Origin: Mycoplasmoides alvi ATCC 29626
Lineage (GTDB): Bacteria; Bacillota_I; Bacilli_A; Mycoplasmatales; Mycoplasmoidaceae
DNA length: 64,000 nt
Assembly: GCF_000701785.1 (NCBI RefSeq)
Contig: NZ_KL370825.1
Span: forward strand, 1-64,000
Reading direction: 5' to 3'
Made by a program: the position numbers and the translations under genes. Below the pieces are notes generated by a model. That model did not search any database, was not told the DNA's origin, and saw nothing but the letters and a program-made list of their open reading frames with translations. Positions 1 to 9,034 of the stretch are shown one piece after another (position 1 is the first letter of the stretch; each line of letters opens with the position of its first letter).

Positions 1-6
1 AAATAT

Positions 7-108
7 ATTTTGGTGTGATAGCGTTCTTTAGTAGACTTAAACCGGATTAAATACTTAAAATCTATGATATGCATTTTGGTGTGATAGCATTCTTTAGTAT
101 ATACTTAC
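7..108. CRISPR. Edge of a CRISPR array: two 36-bp repeats and one 30-bp spacer
   Basis: Two copies of a unit beginning ATTTTGGTGTGATAGC start at 7 and 73, exactly 66 bp apart. A 36-bp repeat (7-42, ending CTTAAAC) plus a 30-bp spacer (43-72) gives the usual type II geometry. The first 27 bases match with one change (G to A at 89). The last nine bases of the second copy (100-108) are degenerate, as in a terminal repeat. On the minus strand the repeat reads GTTTAAGTCTACTAAAGAAC and ends in AAAAT, the GTTT start and A/T-rich end of many type II repeats. The rest of the array and any cas genes would lie to the left, outside the window. Direction of transcription is not settled: the degenerate end suggests left-to-right, the GTTT start suggests right-to-left. 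With only two units a chance tandem repeat cannot be excluded. Confidence 0.7.
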
Positions 109-461
109 TACCACTCTAAATAACAACATGGTTTTATTTGACAAAAAGAACTATACAATTTTGAAGAAATTTTGAAATGTACATTTTTAACTCAATTACT
201 ACATTTCGGTTGAGTTAAAGATGTTAATTTTTATAATTTGTTCTTGTTGTAGATATTTAATAAATTTATTTTGATAAATAAAATTAGTTTTTAAACATAA
301 TTAAATTATCAATTTAAGTTAATTTAATTAAAATCTTGTTTTACTTAAAAAGATTTACTTTAGTTTTTGAAGTTTACATTACATTTAAACAGTTTCATTA
401 ATTAAAACATAAGTACATTCAAAGCACAAAAAATGTGATTAAAACAAGTTCCAAAAAAGTG
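109..461. other. AT-rich non-coding stretch next to the CRISPR edge
   Basis: No reading frame of useful length is visible under code 4. It holds one clear hairpin (181-224) and a short segment at 333-350 (ATCTT, then ACTTAAAA) that could pair in two blocks with the GTTTAAGT end of the CRISPR repeat. That pairing is weak in such AT-rich DNA. No cas-like gene is present. Confidence 0.4.
181..232 (+). terminator. Hairpin with T-rich tail, possible terminator of the CRISPR-side transcript
   Basis: ACATTTTTAACTCAA (181-195) pairs with TTGAGTTAAAGATGT (210-224), with one G-T pair in 15, across a 14-nt loop. TAATTTTT follows. This is a factor-independent terminator pattern on the plus strand. It could end the CRISPR array transcript or a small RNA from 109-180. 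Confidence 0.5.
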
Positions 462-489
462 TTGAAATGGATAGTATTTATGTTAAAAT
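462..489 (+). promoter_or_regulatory. Putative promoter of the S10 ribosomal operon
   Basis: TTGAAA (462-467) and TAAAAT (484-489) are 16 bp apart, and TGT just before the -10 makes it an extended -10 element. It lies about 90 bp upstream of the first gene, leaving a leader of roughly 85 nt. A short imperfect TGTCA/TGACG inverted repeat sits in that leader. Confidence 0.5.
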
Positions 490-581
490 GTAAAAGCTTT
501 TGTTTGTTAAATTAATACACCAATAGCAGTTGTCAAATTAAATGACGGTATAAATTAATAATAAAGTAAGGCAATTTTGAA

Positions 582-884
582 ATGCAAGAACTACGTATTA
601 AATTAAAATCATATGATAGTCGTCTTTTGGACCGTTCTGCCAAAAAAATTATTGAAATAGTTAAAGAAACTGGTTCCAAATTTAGCGGCCCTGTTCCTCT
701 GCCGACTAAGAAGTTAGTTGTTACAATTATTCGTTCACCACATGTTGATAAAGCTTCTCGTGAACAATTTGAACGAAGAACACACAAGCGTCTAATTATC
801 TTAAAAGATGCAAATCAAAAAACAATTGAAAATTTAAAAAGAATTAAAATTCCTGCTGGCGTGGATTTACAGATTTATATTTAA
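582..884 (+). CDS. rpsJ: 30S ribosomal protein S10
   Basis: First gene of the superoperon, 100 aa, the normal S10 length. It shows the family signatures: the N-terminal LRIKLKSYD strand, the GPVPLPTKK loop, and the [19 protein letters not shown] segment. S10 sits in the 30S head and, with NusB, also works in antitermination. The start follows an AAGTAAGG-type ribosome site. rplC follows after 28 bp. The overlapping minus-strand frame at 533-787 is a shadow. Confidence 0.98.
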   Translation: MQELRIKLKSYDSRLLDRSAKKIIEIVKETGSKFSGPVPLPTKKLVVTIIRSPHVDKASREQFERRTHKRLIILKDANQKTIENLKRIKIPAGVDLQIYI

Positions 885-912
885 ATTTTGTGCATCAATT
901 AGGAGATAATTT

Positions 913-1659
913 ATGAAAGGTATATTAGGAACTAAAGTTGGAATGACACAAGTTTTTGAAAAAAATGGTTGCTTAATTCCTGTAACCATTCTTCATGTCG
1001 AAGAAAATCAAGTTGTGTCTGTGAAAACTAAAGAAAAAGATGGTTATGACTCTACTTTAATAGGGTTTAAAAAAGTTAGTGAAAAGAAAATAAATTCACC
1101 TCAAAAAGGTTTGTTTAAAAAAAACAATGTTGAACCACGTAAAATATTACGAGAAATTCGAGGAATGACTGGTTATTCTATTGGTCAAATTTTAAAAATT
1201 ACTGATCTATTTCAACAAGGGCAATGCATTGATATTCAAGGTATTACCAAAGGTCATGGTTTTACTGGTGCTATTAAAAGATGAAATTTTAAAATTGGTC
1301 CTTTAGGACATGGTGCTGGTTATCCTCATCGATTCCAAGGTTCAGTTCAAACTGGACGTGGTGGTTCTCAAGCACAACGTGTTTTTAAAGGTAAAAAAAT
1401 GTCTGGTCATTATGGACATGAAGTTTGCACTATCCAAAATTTATCAATTGTTGCTTTTAAACCAGAAGAGAACATTGTTTTAGTTAAGGGCGCTGTTCCA
1501 GGTCCATCTGGTCAAGTTGTAAGAATTACAACATCTAAAAAACAACCAAATAAAGTTTATACATATGATTTGGTTGATATTAATGGTAGTGCAAAAACAA
1601 GTGTGGTAGATAATGCTTCAATAGTTCCAGAAAATACTAAGGATGTAGGAAATGAGTAA
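913..1659 (+). CDS. rplC: 50S ribosomal protein L3
   Basis: 248 aa when the in-frame UGA at 1282-1284 is read as Trp. The protein opens with [15 protein letters not shown], and the central [21 protein letters not shown] region is the loop that reaches toward the peptidyl transferase centre. An AGGAGA ribosome site precedes the ATG. The C-terminus is some 30 residues longer than in typical bacterial L3 and acidic/polar. It overlaps rplD by 8 bp, which suggests coupled translation. Confidence 0.98.
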
Positions 1660-2287
1660 AATTAAGGTTTTTGATATTGATGGTTCAATCTCTAGTGAGG
1701 TTGAAATTGATAAAAAATTACTTGTTGATAAAATTCATGAACAAGCTATTTTTGATTCAATTATATCTGAAAGAGCAAGTAGACGACAAGGAACTCATTC
1801 AACTTTACAAAAAGGTGAAGTTAGTGGTGGAGGAAAAAAACCTTACAAGCAAAAACACACTGGTCGAGCTCGTCAAGGTTCAATTAGAAATCCTCATTAT
1901 GTAGGGGGCGGAATTGCTTTTGGACCTAAACCAAATCGCAATTATGCTTTAAAAGTTAATAAAAAAATTAGTCAATTAGCCTTTTGTTCAGCATTTACTC
2001 ATCAAGTTAATAAAATGGTTGTTATGGGTTTAAATGATGATATTAAACCAGATTCTTATTCTTCTAAAGCATTAAATAAACTTGTTGAAAAAATTATTGG
2101 TAATAAAAAATCTAAAGTTTTAATTGTTATTGGTAAAGATAATGAAATTTTATCTAGATCAGCTAATAATTTAAAGAATATAACTTTAAAAAAATGAAAT
2201 CAAGTATCAACAGAAGATATGCTTAATGCAAAAAATGTTATTGTGCAACCAAGTGCTTTAAATCAGTGAATGGAAAGGATGAATTAA
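1652..2287 (+). CDS. rplD: 50S ribosomal protein L4
   Basis: 211 aa using UGA-Trp at 2195 and 2270. It contains the L4 extended-loop signature ([20 protein letters not shown], then [14 protein letters not shown]) that lines the exit tunnel. In Escherichia coli L4 represses this operon; no comparable leader structure is clear here. The end matches TAA at 2285-2287, one base before rplW. Confidence 0.97.
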
Positions 2288-2288
2288 T

Positions 2289-2618
2289 ATGGATTTAACA
2301 ACCGTTCTAATTAGACCTGTTTTGACTGAAAAATCTTATTTTGAAACTATGAGTGAGAAAAAGAAATATTCTTTTCAAGTCAATTTAAAAGCTAATAAAA
2401 CTTTAATTCGTCAAGCATTTACTGCAATATATGGTGTTAACCCTATTAGTGTAAATGTAAAAATTCGTAAACCTTCAAGAACAAAAACAGGAACAGCAAA
2501 ACCTGGATATACAAAGATGAAAAAAATTGCTGTTATTACTTTGCCACCAGGTGTTGAAATTCTTGTTACTGGTGAAAAACCTGAAAATACAAATGATTCT
2601 AAAGCAAAAAAGGAATAG
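2289..2618 (+). CDS. rplW: 50S ribosomal protein L23
   Basis: 109 aa with the L23 start (I-x-RPVLTEKS) and the loop VNVKIRKPSRTKTGTAKPG. L23 lies at the tunnel exit and docks trigger factor and SRP. A lysine/acid-rich C-terminal tail of about 12 residues is added. The ATG begins one base after the L4 stop, with AAGGATGAATTAAT acting as the ribosome site. Confidence 0.97.
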   Translation: MDLTTVLIRPVLTEKSYFETMSEKKKYSFQVNLKANKTLIRQAFTAIYGVNPISVNVKIRKPSRTKTGTAKPGYTKMKKIAVITLPPGVEILVTGEKPENTNDSKAKKE

Positions 2619-2621
2619 TTT

Positions 2622-3464
2622 ATGCCAGTAAAGAAAATTGTTAATCGATCTAATAGTGGAATTCATCATGCCACTGTTATTGATTACCGAAAAGACTTAA
2701 CAACTAACAAACCTCAAAAATCTTTGTTAGTTAAAAATAAAAAGAATAGTGGTCGTAATAACCAAGGTAAGATTACTGTTCGTCACCATGGTGGTGGTCA
2801 CAAACGTAAGTATAGAATAATTGATTTTAAACGTAATTTGTATGATAACAAAGTTGGGACAATTAAAACAATTGAATATGATCCAAACCGTAGCGCTTTT
2901 ATTAGTTTAGTTAGTTATGAAAATGGTGCTAAAACTTACATTATATCTCCTCATGGTATTAAGGTTGGAGACAAAATTATTTCTAGTGAAAAAGCTGTAG
3001 ATGTTATTCTTGGTAATTGTATGCCACTTGAATTTATCCCAGAAGGTACAATGGTTCATAATATTGAATTTACACCTAAGCGAGGTGGTCAAGTTGCAAG
3101 AAGCGCAGGTACATATGGACAAATTCTTGGTTCAGATGAAACTGGTAGATATGTAATTCTAAAATTAAGCTCTGGGGAAACTCGTAAATTTTTAAAAGAG
3201 TGCCGAGCAACTATTGGAATTGTTTCTAATCAAGATCATAACTTGGTTGTAATCGGAAAAGCTGGTCGCAATCGCCATCGGGGAATTAGACCAACTGTTC
3301 GTGGTTCTGCAATGAATCCTAATGATCACCCCCATGGTGGTGGAGAAGGTCGTAGTCCAGTAGGTAGAGATGCTCCTCGTACACCATGAGGTAAACGCCA
3401 TATGGGTGTTAAAACACGCAACAATAAAAAACCATCAACTAATTTAATCATTCGTAACAAATAA
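2622..3464 (+). CDS. rplB: 50S ribosomal protein L2
   Basis: 280 aa, normal for L2, with UGA-Trp at 3387-3389 within the conserved C-terminal [10 protein letters not shown] segment. [17 protein letters not shown] and the [14 protein letters not shown] motif, whose His is linked to peptidyl transferase function, are both present. It lies three bases after rplW. Confidence 0.98.
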
Positions 3465-3475
3465 GGAAAAACAAT

Positions 3476-3739
3476 ATGTCCCGTAGTTCTAAAAAAGGTG
3501 CTTATGTTGAAGCAAGTTTATTAAAAAAAGTTATTGCTATGAATTCAACTGAAAAAAAGAAACCAATTAAAACTTGATCAAGAAGGAGTACTATTTTTCC
3601 TGAATTTGTTGGTAATACTTTTAGTGTTCATAATGGTAAAAATTTTATAAATGTTTATATCACAGAAGATATGGTAGGTCATAAGTTAGGTGAATTTGCT
3701 CCAACTCGTTCTTTTAAACAGCATACATCTAACCGTTAA
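3476..3739 (+). CDS. rpsS: 30S ribosomal protein S19
   Basis: 87 aa, normal length, beginning [21 protein letters not shown] at 3573-3575 supplies the Trp of the [14 protein letters not shown] signature, and the protein ends with [15 protein letters not shown]. It binds the 16S rRNA head beside S13. The start follows AAGGAAAAACAAT. Confidence 0.97.
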
Positions 3740-3757
3740 TTTGAAAGGTAAAATAAA

Positions 3758-4180
3758 ATGATTGCAAAAGCAAAGCAAAACCGCGTTCGTATATCACCTC
3801 AAAAAGCACGATTAGTTTGTCAATTAATAGCTAATAAATCCATTAGTGAAGCACAAACAATTTTGTCTAACACTGATAAAAAAGGTGCACGTATTTTATT
3901 GAAACTTTTAAATAGTGTTATTAGCAATGCAACAAATAATCATGCAATGAAAGCAGATCAATTATATGTTTTTGAGGCATTAGCTAATCAAGGACCAGTA
4001 ATTAAAAGAACTTTGCCTAGAAGTAAGGGTAGTGCAGATCTTATTCGTAAACGTTCTACTAATTTTGTTTTAACACTTTCAGATAATCGTAATGAACGTA
4101 AAATAATTGTTGAAAAAATAAAGGCAAAAGTAATCAAAAGAACTGAAGGTCAAAAAAGAGCAAAAGGAGCAACTAAATAG
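3758..4180 (+). CDS. rplV: 50S ribosomal protein L22 with a basic C-terminal tail
   Basis: 140 aa against a usual length near 110. The core has the N-terminal RVRISPQKARLVCQLI helix, and the tunnel beta-hairpin (residues ~80-100) holds LPRSKGSADLIRKRSTNFVLTLS. About 25 extra residues at the C-terminus are rich in Lys. L22 lines the exit tunnel. A GAAAGG site precedes the ATG. Confidence 0.97.
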   Translation: MIAKAKQNRVRISPQKARLVCQLIANKSISEAQTILSNTDKKGARILLKLLNSVISNATNNHAMKADQLYVFEALANQGPVIKRTLPRSKGSADLIRKRSTNFVLTLSDNRNERKIIVEKIKAKVIKRTEGQKRAKGATK

Positions 4181-4183
4181 TTT

Positions 4184-4981
4184 ATGGGTCAAAAAGTAAA
4201 TTCTAATGGATTACGATATGGGATTAACAAGAACTGGCAATCACGTTGAATCGCTAGAACTGACAAAGAAATGGGTGATTGATTAGTTCAAGATGAAAAA
4301 ATTCGTAAATTTCTTTTCAAAAAATACCATGATGCTAACATAAGTAATATTGAAATTGAACGTGGTGAAAAACAAGGTAAAAAATGAATTGAAATTTTTG
4401 TTTACGCTTCCCAAGTAATTTTAGTTATTGGTCAAAAAGGAAATGCTATCCCTGCTATTATTAAAGAAATTAATAAAATTGTTGGTCGTAATGTTAAGGT
4501 TGATTTAACTGTAAATGAAATTGGTAACCCAGCCTTATCAGCTCGTTTAATTGCTCGTGAAATGGCAGATAACATTCAAAATCGTGTGCCATTACGTTCA
4601 GCAATGAGAATGGCTTTAAAAAAAGTTTTAACTGCTGGTGGACAAGGAATTAAGGTTTTAGTTTCTGGTCGTTTAAATGGAGCAGAAATTGCCAGAGACA
4701 AAATGTATATTGAAGGTAATATGCCGTTATCAACATTAAGAGCTGACATTGATTATGCTTTGGAAGAAGCTCATATGTCATATGGAGTTATTGGTGTCAA
4801 AATTTGAATTAATCGTGGCGAAATCTTTGGTAAAGATCTAAATAAAAAACCTGTTCACTTGCAAAGATCTAATAAGAGTTATGACAAGAAAACAAAAGCA
4901 AGTCATAAATCTGAACGTAGTCAAATAATTGAATCATCTGATATACTTGGTGACTCAATTCTTGAAAAGGATGGTAAGTAG
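4184..4981 (+). CDS. rpsC: 30S ribosomal protein S3
   Basis: 265 aa with several UGA-Trp codons. It begins [20 protein letters not shown], then has the KH-type segment ([19 protein letters not shown]) and the C-terminal domain with [18 protein letters not shown]-like sequence. The protein is about 30-45 residues longer than usual because of a charged tail. S3 sits at the mRNA entry side of the 30S head. The start is three bases after the L22 stop. Confidence 0.97.
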
Positions 4982-4983
4982 TA

Positions 4984-5406
4984 ATGTTACAACCAAAACG
5001 TACAAAATACCGTAAACCTCATAATGTTAGTTATGAAGGAAAAGCTAAGGGCAATGCCTATGTTGCTTTTGGTGAGTATGGATTGATGGCAACATCTGGA
5101 TCTTGAGTTGATACACGATCAATTGAATCAGCACGGATTGCTATAAGCAAGTATATTGGTAAAACAGGTAAAATGTGAATTCGCATTTTTCCACAAATGT
5201 CTAAAACTAAAAAACCACTTGAAGTACGTATGGGTTCAGGTAAAGGTAATCCTGAATTTTGAGTTGCAGTTGTTAAAAAAGGAACAATTATGTTTGAAAT
5301 TGCTGGTTTGCCAATAAATCAAATGATTGAGGCTTTAACTAGAGCAGGACATAAATTACCTGTAACATGAAAAATTGTTTCACGCGAATCTAAAGGAGCA
5401 CAATAA
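4984..5406 (+). CDS. rplP: 50S ribosomal protein L16
   Basis: 140 aa, beginning [13 protein letters not shown], with the L16 core [16 protein letters not shown] and the segment around MWIRIFPQM and [18 protein letters not shown]-Trp is used repeatedly. It binds near the A-site tRNA elbow. The TAA stop overlaps the ATG of rpmC by one base (TAATG). Confidence 0.97.
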
Positions 5407-5891
5407 TGAATAAGGAATTACGTGCTAAAACAACAGATGAGTTAATTGATTTAGTTATTCGTTTAAAAGGTCAATTATTACAATATCGTTTTAAGAAATC
5501 TTATGGTGAATTGGATAAACCTCATTTAATTAAGGATACCAAAAGATTACTTGCAAGAATTTATACTATTCTAACTGAACGTAAAGTTGATCCAAGATTA
5601 GTTGGTTCTAGAATTAATAAAATAAGTGTTCAGCAAAATAACCCAGTTCAACAAAAAGCAAAACAAGCTAGAGAAGAAATGCAAAAGATTCGTAATGAAA
5701 AATTAGCTAAATCTAAAAAATCTCGAGAAGAAAACAAGAAAAAAGTTGCTGAATTAAAACAACAACAAAAACCAATTGTAAAGAAAGAAAAGGTTGCTAA
5801 GAAAAAAGTATCTTCAAAAACTAAAAAAACAACCAAAGTTAAAAAAACAACAAACAAAATGTCATCTAGAACACGTAGAAAAGGAGTTTAG
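5406..5891 (+). CDS. rpmC: 50S ribosomal protein L29 with a long Lys-rich C-terminal extension
   Basis: 161 aa, where L29 is normally about 65. Residues 1-65 are an ordinary L29 helical hairpin ([20 protein letters not shown], then [18 protein letters not shown]). From about residue 75 on, the chain is a Lys/Glu/Gln-rich, probably helical tail, ending in Lys/Thr-rich repeats and [10 protein letters not shown]29 lies at the tunnel exit next to L23, so the tail could reach out from the ribosome surface. Longer L29 forms are known in relatives of M. pneumoniae; this one is unusually long. Confidence 0.95.
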   Translation: MNKELRAKTTDELIDLVIRLKGQLLQYRFKKSYGELDKPHLIKDTKRLLARIYTILTERKVDPRLVGSRINKISVQQNNPVQQKAKQAREEMQKIRNEKLAKSKKSREENKKKVAELKQQQKPIVKKEKVAKKKVSSKTKKTTKVKKTTNKMSSRTRRKGV

Positions 5892-5893
5892 CA

Positions 5894-6151
5894 ATGGAAA
5901 GAAATCGTCGCAAAGTTCTTGTAGGAAAAGTTGTTAGTGACAAAATGAAATTAACAGCAACTGTTGAAGTTGAATTAAAGACTAAACATCCTTTGTATCA
6001 TAAATTAGTTATCAAACATAAGCGTTATCATGCTCATAATGATTTGAAAGAACCAGCAAGAAATGGTGATCGTGTTGAAATTACAGAAACTCGTCCACTA
6101 TCTGCTACTAAGCGTTGACGCGTTAGCAGCATTATTGAACGCGCAAAATAA
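5894..6151 (+). CDS. rpsQ: 30S ribosomal protein S17
   Basis: 85 aa using UGA-Trp at 6116-6118. It shows the OB-fold pattern [21 protein letters not shown], then [19 protein letters not shown] and [18 protein letters not shown]. The ATG is three bases after the L29 stop, with AAGGAG upstream inside the rpmC end. Confidence 0.97.
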
Positions 6152-6162
6152 AGGAGAATTTT

Positions 6163-6531
6163 ATGGTTCAATTTATGACTCGTTTAAATGTTGCTGATAA
6201 TAGTGGCGCAAAAGAGGTTGGCATTATTAAAGTTCTTGGTGGTTCAAGAAGAAGATATGCAGGTGTTGGTGACATTGTGGTTGTCTCTGTTAAAAATGCC
6301 ATTCCAACAGGAATGGTAAGAAAAGGACAAGTAGTTAAAGCAGTTATTGTTCGTACTGTTAAGGGCAGTCAGCGTTCAGATGGCACACATGTAAGTTTTG
6401 CTGATAATGCTTGTGTAATTATTAAAGAAGATTTAAGCCCAAGAGGAACTCGGATTTTTGGTCCAGTGGCTCGTGAACTACGTGAAAAAGGCTTTATCAA
6501 AATTACTTCATTAGCAGCTGAAGTAGTTTAG
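6163..6531 (+). CDS. rplN: 50S ribosomal protein L14
   Basis: 122 aa, exactly the usual length. It has the signatures [20 protein letters not shown], then [10 protein letters not shown] and FADNACVII, and ends with [20 protein letters not shown]14 forms an intersubunit bridge and is the RsfS docking site. AAGGAG precedes the start. Confidence 0.98.
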   Translation: MVQFMTRLNVADNSGAKEVGIIKVLGGSRRRYAGVGDIVVVSVKNAIPTGMVRKGQVVKAVIVRTVKGSQRSDGTHVSFADNACVIIKEDLSPRGTRIFGPVARELREKGFIKITSLAAEVV

Positions 6532-6545
6532 AAAGGGAAATGATT

Positions 6546-6878
6546 ATGCAAAGGATAAGAAAAGGCGATCAAGTGATTGTCATTAGTGGCAAAAATCGAG
6601 GAGCTGCTGGAATTGTACTAAAAATTTTGAATAAAAAAAATGCAGCAATTGTTGAAGGTCTTAATAAAGTCAAGAAGCATCAAAAAGGCGATGAACGTAA
6701 TACTAAGAAAAGTGAAATTGTAGAGCAAGAAGCTCCAATTAAATTGTGCAAATTGGCATTAATTGATACAAAAGATAAGAAACAAATGCCTGCAAAAGTT
6801 AAATATACAATTGATTCTAAAACAAAGAATAAAATTCGTGTTTCAAGAAAAACACAAAATGCATTGGGTGGCAAATAA
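6546..6878 (+). CDS. rplX: 50S ribosomal protein L24
   Basis: 110 aa. The KOW motif [21 protein letters not shown] (residues ~7-27) and [12 protein letters not shown] are typical. Two ATGs lie close together (6540 and 6546). The GAAAGGG site at 6531-6537 is correctly spaced for 6546 and much too close for 6540, and [19 protein letters not shown] matches the family start, so 6546 is chosen. The TAA overlaps the ATG of rplE by one base. Confidence 0.96.
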   Translation: MQRIRKGDQVIVISGKNRGAAGIVLKILNKKNAAIVEGLNKVKKHQKGDERNTKKSEIVEQEAPIKLCKLALIDTKDKKQMPAKVKYTIDSKTKNKIRVSRKTQNALGGK

Positions 6879-7435
6879 TGGCAAGTCAATTACAAGAAAA
6901 ATATTTAAAGGAAATTCGACCCGAATTACAAAAACAATTTAATTTATCATCTGTAATGCAAATACCTAAAATTGAAAAAATTGTTATTAATATGGGTATT
7001 GGCGATGCAGTTAAAGATGCTAAATTGTTAGAATCAGGTATTAGAGAACTAACATTGATTACTGGCCAAAAACCTGTTGTGACTAAAGCTAAAAATTCAA
7101 TTGCTACTTTTAAACTAAGAATGGGTCAACCAATTGGTTGCAAGGTAACCTTACGTGGAGCTAGAATGTGGTCTTTTTTAGAAAGATTAATCAATATTGC
7201 CTTACCTCGAGTTCGTGACTTTAGGGGTTTATCACCAAAAAGTATTGATAGCGGTGGAAATTATACAATTGGTATTAAAGAACAAATAGTTTTTCCTGAA
7301 ATTGTATATGATGATATTAAGAAGGTTCGTGGTTTTGATATTACACTTGTTACTTCTACAAATAATAAAGCACAAACACTACAATTATTAACATTATTAG
7401 GATTACCATTAATAAAAACAAAGGAACATCATTAA
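6878..7435 (+). CDS. rplE: 50S ribosomal protein L5
   Basis: 185 aa, normal length. It contains the motif [18 protein letters not shown], the [22 protein letters not shown] segment, and the 5S rRNA-binding and P-site loop region RDFRGL. It ends in [26 protein letters not shown]. It uses a TGG Trp, showing that both Trp codons are in use. It is translationally coupled to rplX. Confidence 0.98.
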   Translation: MASQLQEKYLKEIRPELQKQFNLSSVMQIPKIEKIVINMGIGDAVKDAKLLESGIRELTLITGQKPVVTKAKNSIATFKLRMGQPIGCKVTLRGARMWSFLERLINIALPRVRDFRGLSPKSIDSGGNYTIGIKEQIVFPEIVYDDIKKVRGFDITLVTSTNNKAQTLQLLTLLGLPLIKTKEHH

Positions 7436-7438
7436 TCT

Positions 7439-7624
7439 ATGGCAAAAACAGCATTAAAACAAAAACAACAAAAACAACCAAAATTTGCTGTAAGAGCTTA
7501 TACACGCTGCAAGCGCTGCGGACGTCCTAAAGCTGTTTATCGAAAATTTGGTGTTTGCCGTTTGTGCTTCAGAGATTTAGCTTATGCTGGTGTGATACCA
7601 GGAATTAAAAAGGCTTCATGGTAG
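7439..7624 (+). CDS. rpsN: 30S ribosomal protein S14, zinc-binding type Z
   Basis: 61 aa, the short C+ type. Four cysteines form CKRC and CRLC, and the family ending [11 protein letters not shown] is intact. S14 helps assemble the 30S head. The ATG lies three bases after the L5 stop; only a weak ribosome site is seen, so coupling is likely. Confidence 0.97.
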   Translation: MAKTALKQKQQKQPKFAVRAYTRCKRCGRPKAVYRKFGVCRLCFRDLAYAGVIPGIKKASW

Positions 7625-7645
7625 AGAGAGAGGAGGTATTAGATT

Positions 7646-8050
7646 ATGTCACATATAGACCCAGTGGCTGATTTGCTAGTTAAAATTAATAATGCTAATC
7701 GTGCTAAGCTCGAAGATGTAAAATTGCAAGCTTCTAAACTTAAAATTGCAATTCTTGAAATTTTGGTTAAAGAAGGCTATTTAAAACATTATGAATTATT
7801 TGAAAATAAAAATAAAACAAAAGCTTTTATTAAAGTGAAGTTAAAGTTTGATGAAAATAAAGTTGCAACTATTCATGGAATTAGACAAATTTCTAAACCT
7901 GGTTTAAGAGTTTATGTACCTTATGAAAAATTACCAAAGGTTTTAAATGGATTAGGGATTGCAATTATTTCTACAAGTGAAGGTTTGATGACCGACAAGT
8001 TAGCACGTACTAAAAAAATTGGTGGCGAAGTTATCGCATATATTTGGTAG
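7646..8050 (+). CDS. rpsH: 30S ribosomal protein S8
   Basis: 134 aa, typical length. It begins [17 protein letters not shown], has the central [38 protein letters not shown] block and ends [10 protein letters not shown] full AGAGGAGG ribosome site (7629-7636) precedes the start. S8 binds the central domain of 16S rRNA and represses the spc operon in E. coli. Confidence 0.98.
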   Translation: MSHIDPVADLLVKINNANRAKLEDVKLQASKLKIAILEILVKEGYLKHYELFENKNKTKAFIKVKLKFDENKVATIHGIRQISKPGLRVYVPYEKLPKVLNGLGIAIISTSEGLMTDKLARTKKIGGEVIAYIW

Positions 8051-8067
8051 TAAGAGGTGTATTTATC

Positions 8068-8625
8068 ATGTCCAGAATTGGCAATCGTGTTATTGAAGTA
8101 CCTAATGGAGTTAATATTGCTTTAACTACTAATCTAATTAATGTTAAAGGACCATTAGGTCAAGTTGATATTAAGTTACCACGTGAATCTAATGTTTTGA
8201 ATTTTAAAATTGAAAATAATACTGCAAAAATTTTACGTACAAATGATTTAAAAACAACTAAAATGTTACATGGAACATATAATGCACTTTTAAAAAATGC
8301 AATTATTGGTGTAACTCAGGGTTTTACTAAACAATTACAATTAGTTGGAGTTGGATACCGTGCTACTCTAAAAGATCCAACAACATTAAATTTAGCTTTA
8401 GGATATTCACATCCAATTGATATTAAAATTCCAACAGGTATTAAAGTGACTGTTGATAAAAACACCTTGATTAGTATCACAGGAGTTGATAAGCAATTAG
8501 TTGGTGAATTTGCAATCCAAATTCGTAAGTGACGCTTGCCAGAACCATACAAAGGGAAAGGCGTGCTATATGTTGATGAACATATTATTCGTAAAGCAGG
8601 GAAAACTGCTGAAGGTAAAAAGTAA
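8068..8625 (+). CDS. rplF: 50S ribosomal protein L6
   Basis: 185 aa beginning [15 protein letters not shown], with UGA-Trp at 8530-8532 and the C-terminal [25 protein letters not shown] signature. A longer frame opens at a TTG at 8044 inside the rpsH end. The family start and the AAGAGGT site (8051-8057) place the real start at the ATG at 8068. L6 binds 23S rRNA near the sarcin-ricin loop. Confidence 0.97.
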
Positions 8626-8655
8626 TTTATGCTTGCAAGAGGTTATAATTAAAGT

Positions 8656-9015
8656 ATGAAACAAATTAATATGAACCGTACAGCACGTAGACAAATGCGC
8701 CACAAGCGCATTACTAAACGCATTCGCAAAATAGATAATGATAAAATTGTTTTAGTTGTTATTAAATCAAATTTACATATTAATGTTCAAGCTTGAAATT
8801 ATCAAGAAAATAAAGTAGTTGCATCTGCATCATCTAAATCTATGAAATTAAAAAATGGAAATAAAGAAAATGCAGCTTTAGTTGGTCAAGAAATTGCCAA
8901 AAAATTGTTAGCTAAAGACATCAAGGAAGTTGGTTTTGATTCTGGTGGTTCTAAATACCATGGTCGAATTGCAGCATTAGCTGATGCTGCAAGAGCTGCT
9001 GGTTTGAAATTTTAA
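8656..9015 (+). CDS. rplR: 50S ribosomal protein L18
   Basis: 119 aa with UGA-Trp in the QAWNYQE strand. The family features are an Arg-rich start ([19 protein letters not shown]) and a C-terminal [28 protein letters not shown]18 binds 5S rRNA. The start is uncertain. The ATG at 8656 has AAGAGG 13 bases upstream, a second ATG at 8671 is possible, and a seven-codon mini frame (8629-8652) overlaps that ribosome site. Confidence 0.95.
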
Positions 9016-9034
9016 AAGGAAATAATTGTTTATT

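Noticed and set aside
533-787. Minus-strand open frame over rpsJ
   Set aside because: It is the complement of a firmly identified S10 gene and has no ribosome site or family features. The same holds for minus frames over rplW, rplB, rpmC, rplX, rplF, rpsE, secY, dnaK and others.
1282-1284. In-frame TGA in rplC and in dozens of other genes, looking like frameshifts or pseudogenes
   Set aside because: Conserved protein sequence continues in the same frame, Trp is expected at these places, and a tRNA-Trp with anticodon UCA is present. They are Trp codons.
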